NCBI RefSeq assembly: GCF_004345735.1
Contig: NZ_SLXL01000002.1
Coordinates: 186,001 to 250,000, forward strand
Length of the DNA: 64,000 bases
From: Rhodovulum adriaticum
GTDB lineage: Bacteria > Pseudomonadota > Alphaproteobacteria > Rhodobacterales > Rhodobacteraceae
Reading direction: 5' to 3'
The notes beneath the pieces were generated by a model. That model saw only the letters and a list, made by a program, of their open reading frames with translations, did not search any database and was not told where the DNA came from. Shown piece after piece: positions 60,029 through 64,000 of this stretch. Numbering within the stretch: the first letter of the stretch is position 1; each line of letters starts with the position of its first letter. Made by a program: the position numbers and the translations under genes.

Positions 60029-60286
60029 TTACCCCTCCACCGTCAGGGACAGGGCATGGATGCGGTTCAGCACCTCCTTGCCCAACGCGTCATGCACCGC
60101 CCGGTGCCGGGCCAGCGGGGCCATTTCGGCAAAGGCTGGCGCCGAAATCTGCACCTTGAAATGGGTTTGTCCCCCTTCGCGCCAGCCCGAATGCCCGCGG
60201 TGGCGTTCGCTGTCGTCGATCACCTCCAGCCGCGTCGGCGCAAAGGCCTGCAACAGGCGGCTATGGATTTCGTCGCTCAACTTCAT
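60029..60286 (-). CDS. bolA: BolA family protein
   Basis: An 85-residue BolA/IbaG-like protein with the class-II KH-like fold. LEVIDDSERHRGHSG is the family signature with the conserved His, and HFKVQISAPAFAEMAPLARHR follows. BolA proteins partner with monothiol glutaredoxins in iron-sulfur trafficking and gene control. It is divergent from the J-domain gene, an order typical of Rhodobacterales upstream of cobS. Confidence 0.93.
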   Translation of the reverse strand: MKLSDEIHSRLLQAFAPTRLEVIDDSERHRGHSGWREGGQTHFKVQISAPAFAEMAPLARHRAVHDALGKEVLNRIHALSLTVEG

Positions 60287-60360
60287 TTTCCCCGTCTTTC
60301 CCCTTCATTCCCCTGAACAAACCTCTAAACTTCCGGGTCCGAGTCGAAAAGGTGGCAGGC

Positions 60361-60984
60361 ATGACGAAAAGCGATCCCTTCGGATTCGATATTTCCGTTT
60401 CGGCAGATAAGAAGCGGCGCACACGGGGCCGCCGGGGCATGTCCGGGGCGTTCGAAACCTCGCAGCGGGTCTGCGAACATCCCGGTTGCAATGAACCTGG
60501 ACAGTACCGCGCCCCCAAATCCCCCGATCACCTGGACGAGTACCTGTGGTTCTGCAAGGACCATGTCCGCGAATACAATCTGAAGTGGAACTTCTTCAAC
60601 GGCGCCACCGAAGAGGAACTAGAGGCCCAAATCGACAAGGACCGCGTCTGGGAGCGGGAAACCAAACCCTTTGGCAAGAATGACGAACAGCGGGCCTGGT
60701 CGCGGCTGGGCGTCGACGACCCCCACCAGGTGCTGGGCGAGAATGCCACGCGCAACCCCGGCCGCACCTCCGGTACGCGGCGCCTGCCGCCCACCGAGCG
60801 CAAGGCGCTGGAAATCCTGGGCGCGGCGGACACCATGACCAAGACTGCGATCCGCAAGCAATACAAATCGCTGGTCAAGGATCTGCACCCGGACATGAAC
60901 GGCGGCAACCGCGCCGACGAGGACCGCCTGCAAGAAGTCGTCTGGGCCTGGGATCAGATCAAGGACAGCCGCAACTTCCAGTAG
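60361..60984 (+). CDS. J-domain (DnaJ-like) protein with N-terminal Cys/His motif
   Basis: A 207-residue protein with a C-terminal J domain. ALEILGAADTMTKTAIRKQYK leads into LVKDLHPDMNGGNRADEDRL, with the Hsp70-activating HPD intact. The N-terminal part has a possible metal site, VCEHPGCNEPGQY...WFCKDH (C-x4-C and C-x2-H). It probably works with DnaK on a specific client. The start at 60361 is preferred; a GTG nine bases upstream is an alternative. Its position between bolA and cobS is conserved in relatives to my knowledge. Confidence 0.87.
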   Translation: MTKSDPFGFDISVSADKKRRTRGRRGMSGAFETSQRVCEHPGCNEPGQYRAPKSPDHLDEYLWFCKDHVREYNLKWNFFNGATEEELEAQIDKDRVWERETKPFGKNDEQRAWSRLGVDDPHQVLGENATRNPGRTSGTRRLPPTERKALEILGAADTMTKTAIRKQYKSLVKDLHPDMNGGNRADEDRLQEVVWAWDQIKDSRNFQ

Positions 60985-61437
60985 GGCCGCGCGGAGATCG
61001 CCGCCGGAAAGAGGGGGGAGAGACACCCCGCCCGCCCAAAAACACGGCGGGCGGGGCCCCGCATCCGCGTCCCTATCACCGGGCGCGCATGCAGATGCCG
61101 CCGAACCGAACCGATTACTCAGCGCACTCGTACACCGGCGACATGTCCCGTTCGTCCTCATCCCCGGCCGGACGCCACCTCTGGGTGAAAACGGCGGCAT
61201 GCACGGCTACGCGCAGTGGTAGCGGCCCCCGCCCTGCCTGTCACCTGCGCATTTTGACGTTGAACCGGATTTGCCACGCACATCGAACGCCGCGCCGCCG
61301 CAAAGGGGCTGAACCGCGCCCCATGGCCTTCCCCTTGCGCCCCGGGGCGATATGTTCCACTACGAAGGCTGATCGCGCAGCGCCCGGTGGCGGCCGCCGC
61401 GCAGAGCGCCACGGCAGGAACAAGAAACGGACGCAGC
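60985..61437. other. Gene-free interval before cobS, with a strong GC hairpin
   Basis: A 453-base gap. Near its start CCCCGCCCGCC (61026-61036) pairs perfectly with GGCGGGCGGGG (61046-61056) around a CAAAAACAC loop, about 40 bases after the J-domain stop. No U-run follows, so factor-independent termination is uncertain. The rest (61081-61437) shows no recognisable gene on either strand and no cobalamin-riboswitch-like conserved box. It presumably holds the cobS promoter. Confidence 0.5.
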
Positions 61438-62409
61438 ATGACAAGCGCAGCCAAACCCACCGAAGACATCTCGGTGCGCGAGGTCTTCGGAATCGACACG
61501 GACATGACGGTCAAGGGCTTCGAAGAGCGGACCGACCGGGTGCCCGATCTCGATTCCACCTACAAGTTCGACCCCGACACCACGCTGGCGATCCTGGCAG
61601 GCTTTGCCCATAACCGCCGGGTGATGATCCAGGGCTATCACGGCACCGGCAAATCCACCCATATCGAACAGGTGGCCGCCCGGCTGAACTGGCAATGCGT
61701 GCGCGTCAACCTGGACAGCCATATCAGCCGGATCGACCTGATCGGCAAGGACGCGATCAAGCTGCGCGACGGCAAGCAGGTGACCGAGTTTCAGGAGGGC
61801 ATCCTGCCCTGGGCGCTGCGCAACCCCTGCGCCATCGTGTTCGACGAATACGATGCGGGCCGCGCGGACGTGATGTTCGTGATCCAGCGCGTGCTGGAGG
61901 TGGACGGCAAGCTGACCCTGCTGGACCAGAACGAGGTCATCACCCCGCATCCCAGCTTCCGCCTGTTCGCCACCGCAAACACGGTGGGCCTGGGCGATAC
62001 GACGGGGCTGTATCACGGCACCCAGCAGATCAACCAGGGCCAGATGGACCGCTGGTCGATGGTGGCCACGCTGAACTATCTGTCCCATGACGCGGAAACC
62101 GCGATCGTGCTGGCCAAATGCCCGAATTACAACACCGAGAAGGGCCGCAAGACCATCGGGCATATGGTGTCGGTCGCGGACCTGACGCGCACGGCCTTCA
62201 TGAACGGGGATCTTTCTACGGTGATGAGCCCGCGGACGGTGATCGCCTGGGCGCAGAATGCCGGGATCTTCCGCGATGTGGGCTATGCCTTCCGGGTGAC
62301 CTTCCTGAACAAATGCGACGAGCTGGAACGCCAGACCGTGGCCGAGTTCTATCAGCGGCTTTTCGACGAAGAATTGCCGGAAAGCGCGGCCAGCGTCAGC
62401 CTGGGCTGA
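61438..62409 (+). CDS. cobS: Cobaltochelatase subunit CobS
   Basis: A 323-residue AAA+ ATPase. Walker A is [16 protein letters not shown] and Walker [16 protein letters not shown]. An arginine-bearing C-terminal module follows. With CobT it forms the ATP-driven chaperone part of the aerobic CobNST complex, which inserts cobalt into hydrogenobyrinate a,c-diamide. I chose the ATG at 61438 ([18 protein letters not shown]); the frame stays open upstream without family similarity. Length matches known CobS. Confidence 0.95.
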   Translation: MTSAAKPTEDISVREVFGIDTDMTVKGFEERTDRVPDLDSTYKFDPDTTLAILAGFAHNRRVMIQGYHGTGKSTHIEQVAARLNWQCVRVNLDSHISRIDLIGKDAIKLRDGKQVTEFQEGILPWALRNPCAIVFDEYDAGRADVMFVIQRVLEVDGKLTLLDQNEVITPHPSFRLFATANTVGLGDTTGLYHGTQQINQGQMDRWSMVATLNYLSHDAETAIVLAKCPNYNTEKGRKTIGHMVSVADLTRTAFMNGDLSTVMSPRTVIAWAQNAGIFRDVGYAFRVTFLNKCDELERQTVAEFYQRLFDEELPESAASVSLG

Positions 62410-62453
62410 GCCTGACGGGGAACGCGCCCTTGACGGGCGCGCGCCTCCGGCGG

Positions 62454-62476
62454 GGGTATTTGGACCAAGAAGAAGG
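62454..62476. repeat. Dispersed intergenic element, single arm
   Basis: GGGTATTTGGACCAAGAAGA followed by AGG lies in the 93-base gap between cobS and cobT. It is the same core as in the inverted repeat at 57.9 kb and, on the other strand, at 46.7 kb. The second arm is absent. Confidence 0.7.
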
Positions 62477-62502
62477 ACAGGGCGCGAGGGGCGCCGGGCG
62501 GC

Positions 62503-64000
62503 ATGAGCAAGACGACCGACAATCCGGCCGATCCGTTCAAGAAGGCGCTGGCCGAAGCGACGAAGGTGATGGCCGACGACCCCGAGCTGGGGATCAGCTA
62601 CTCGGTCGATCCGCCGGGCATGGCCGGGGACGCGATGCGCCTGCCGCAGATCAGCCGCCGCATGACCCGCGACGAGGTTCTGCTGGCGCGTGGGACGGCG
62701 GATGCCTTTGCGCTGCGGCGCAGGTATCACGACGCGGAGACCCATGCGCGCTATCGCCCCTCTGGCCAGATGGCGCGCGAGCTGTACGAGGCGATGGAGG
62801 TGGCCCGCTGCGAGGCCGTGGGCGCGCGCGTCATGCCTGGCACCGCCACCAATATCGACGCCATGATCGCCGCCGAGGCCACGAAAAAGGGCTATGCCCA
62901 GGCACGCGAGGCTGGCGAGGTGCCGCTGCCGGTGGCCGCCGGTTACATGGTGCGGCAGATGGCGACCGGGCGCCCCCTGCCCGAGGGGGCCGATAACGTG
63001 CTGGATCTGTGGCGCGGCTTTATCGAGGAGCAGGCGGCGGGCACCTTTGATGGGCTGGATGCTGCGCTGGACGATCAGGCGGCCTTTGCCCGGCTGACGC
63101 GGCGGGTGATTTCCGATCTGGGCTATGCCGACCAGCTGGGCGACGATCCCGATCTGGACGAGGAAGAGCCCGAGGAAGACAGCGCCGAAACCGATGAAGA
63201 GCCCCCCGAAAGCTACGGCGAGGAGGAGCAGCCCGACACGGACCAGGCCGATGCCAGCCCCGAGCAGTCCCAGGACCAGATGCAGGACGCCGCGCAGGCC
63301 CATGTCAATCCCGACGAGATGGCCGACGCGGAAATGGGCGACGAGGCCGAGTTGCCCGAGGGTGAGGCACCGCCGCAGCCCCCCGCACCGTCCTTTTCCG
63401 AGGCCGACCCCGATTACGCGGTCTTCCGCACCGAGTTCGACGAGGAAATCCGTGCCGAGGATCTGGCCGAACCGATCGAGCTGGAACGCCTGCGCGCCTA
63501 TCTGGACCAGCAGCTGGAACCGCTGAAGGGCGCCGTCGGGCGGCTGGCCAACAAGCTGCAGCGCCGCCTGCAGGCCCAGCAGAACCGCAGTTGGGAATTC
63601 GACCTGGAAGAGGGTATCCTGGATGCCGGGCGCCTGGCCCGTGTGGTGGCCAACCCCACCACGCCGCTAAGCTTCAAGGTCGAGAAGGATACCGAGTTCC
63701 GCGACACGGTGGTCACGCTGCTGTTGGACAATTCGGGGTCCATGCGCGGGCGGCCGATTTCCATCGCCGCGATCTGCGCCGATGTGCTGGCCCGCACGCT
63801 GGAACGCTGCGACGTCAAGGTGGAAATCCTGGGCTTTACCACCCGCGCGTGGAAGGGCGGGCAAAGCCGCGAGGCCTGGCTGGCCGAAGGTCGGCCGCAG
63901 ACGCCGGGGCGGCTGAACGACCTGCGCCACATCATTTACAAGGCGGCCGATGCGCCCTGGCGGCGGGCGCGCGAAAATCTGGGCCTGATGATGAAAGAGG
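62503..64000 (+). CDS. cobT: Cobaltochelatase subunit CobT, 5' part
   Basis: The first 499 residues are visible; the gene runs off the right edge. The N-terminal half is helical. A very acidic low-complexity stretch (about residues 210-295, Asp/Glu/Gln-rich) links it to a C-terminal von Willebrand A domain. The MIDAS motif of that domain begins [16 protein letters not shown] (DxSxS). CobT partners CobS in cobalt insertion for cobalamin. The remaining MIDAS residues should lie beyond the window. Confidence 0.94.
   Translation, partial: MSKTTDNPADPFKKALAEATKVMADDPELGISYSVDPPGMAGDAMRLPQISRRMTRDEVLLARGTADAFALRRRYHDAETHARYRPSGQMARELYEAMEVARCEAVGARVMPGTATNIDAMIAAEATKKGYAQAREAGEVPLPVAAGYMVRQMATGRPLPEGADNVLDLWRGFIEEQAAGTFDGLDAALDDQAAFARLTRRVISDLGYADQLGDDPDLDEEEPEEDSAETDEEPPESYGEEEQPDTDQADASPEQSQDQMQDAAQAHVNPDEMADAEMGDEAELPEGEAPPQPPAPSFSEADPDYAVFRTEFDEEIRAEDLAEPIELERLRAYLDQQLEPLKGAVGRLANKLQRRLQAQQNRSWEFDLEEGILDAGRLARVVANPTTPLSFKVEKDTEFRDTVVTLLLDNSGSMRGRPISIAAICADVLARTLERCDVKVEILGFTTRAWKGGQSREAWLAEGRPQTPGRLNDLRHIIYKAADAPWRRARENLGLMMKE

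Noticed and set aside
61145-61235. Very short minus-strand frame ending MSPVYECAE
   Set aside because: Only about 29 residues from a possible GTG, no clear ribosome-binding site and no family resemblance. It could be a fragment, but support is too thin.
60985-61437. Cobalamin riboswitch before cobS
   Set aside because: No recognisable B12-box-like sequence or extended conserved fold was seen. A covariance-model search would be decisive; a hit would overturn this.

Overview
The window is GC-rich, densely packed alphaproteobacterial chromosome. I place it in the Rhodobacterales (Rhodobacter/Roseobacter/Paracoccus relatives). The reasons are the nuoN-birA-coaX-rnj order, DUF5333 and other small proteins inside the nuo operon, the bolA / J-domain / cobS / cobT order, and a dispersed palindromic element with the core GGGTATTT..CCAAGAAGAAGG that I associate with this group. 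The assignment rests on recognition of families and gene order, not on a search.

Region 1 (1-20756, all minus strand) is one long complex I operon, nuoA to nuoN, followed by birA, coaX and the 5' part of rnj. Many genes overlap as ATGA or TGATG, so translation is probably coupled. Seven non-core genes sit between nuo genes: a sulfotransferase (C/D), a secreted 98-residue protein (D/E), a membrane-anchored Pro/Ala-rich helix-hairpin-helix protein (E/F), a DUF5333 protein (F/G), a lipoprotein (G/H), a 62-residue protein (H/I) and a cysteine-free carboxymuconolactone-decarboxylase-like protein (I/J). The sulfotransferase is the most unexpected.

Region 2 (21015-28955, minus) is a leucine/isovalerate catabolic operon: liuA, an LprI-like secreted protein, liuB, liuD, a GST, liuE and liuC. 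A palindrome just upstream of liuA is nearly identical to one upstream of an acyl-CoA synthetase gene at 38-40 kb, which suggests a shared TetR-type regulator.

Region 3 (29046-35384) holds creA, a phosphoglycolate phosphatase plus DegT-type aminotransferase pair, and glmU-glmS with an AlkD-like DNA alkylation repair gene overlapping glmS.

Region 4 (about 35400-38300) is a low-GC accessory segment. It carries one minus-strand gene whose product has a Shedu-type (DUF4263) nuclease domain followed by a LamG/concanavalin-like domain. A 1217-bp ISAs1-family element has split the gene between the nuclease residues, with a perfect 10-bp target duplication. Removing the element and one duplication restores a continuous 396-residue frame. 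This is the most interesting locus in the window: a probable antiviral gene with an unusual architecture, recently inactivated. The transposase is itself frameshifted.

Region 5 (38340-54224) holds the acyl-CoA synthetase, a lipoprotein, moaA, argE and a hippurate-hydrolase-like M20 peptidase. Next come a YeeE/YedE transporter preceded by a tandem-duplicated ribosome-binding region, a DUF3422 membrane protein, and pntA-pntB. The rest are an isoprenylcysteine methyltransferase-like protein, a GNAT acetyltransferase, a membrane-anchored cytochrome c, and a photolyase/DUF2256/glutamine-amidotransferase-like operon.

Region 6 (54322-64000) is mostly plus strand: pepN, a PlsC-like acyltransferase, a 24-bp inverted repeat, gatB, a DUF4177 gene, bolA (minus), a J-domain gene, and cobS with a truncated cobT for aerobic cobalt insertion into the corrin ring. 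I see no rRNA, tRNA or CRISPR array.
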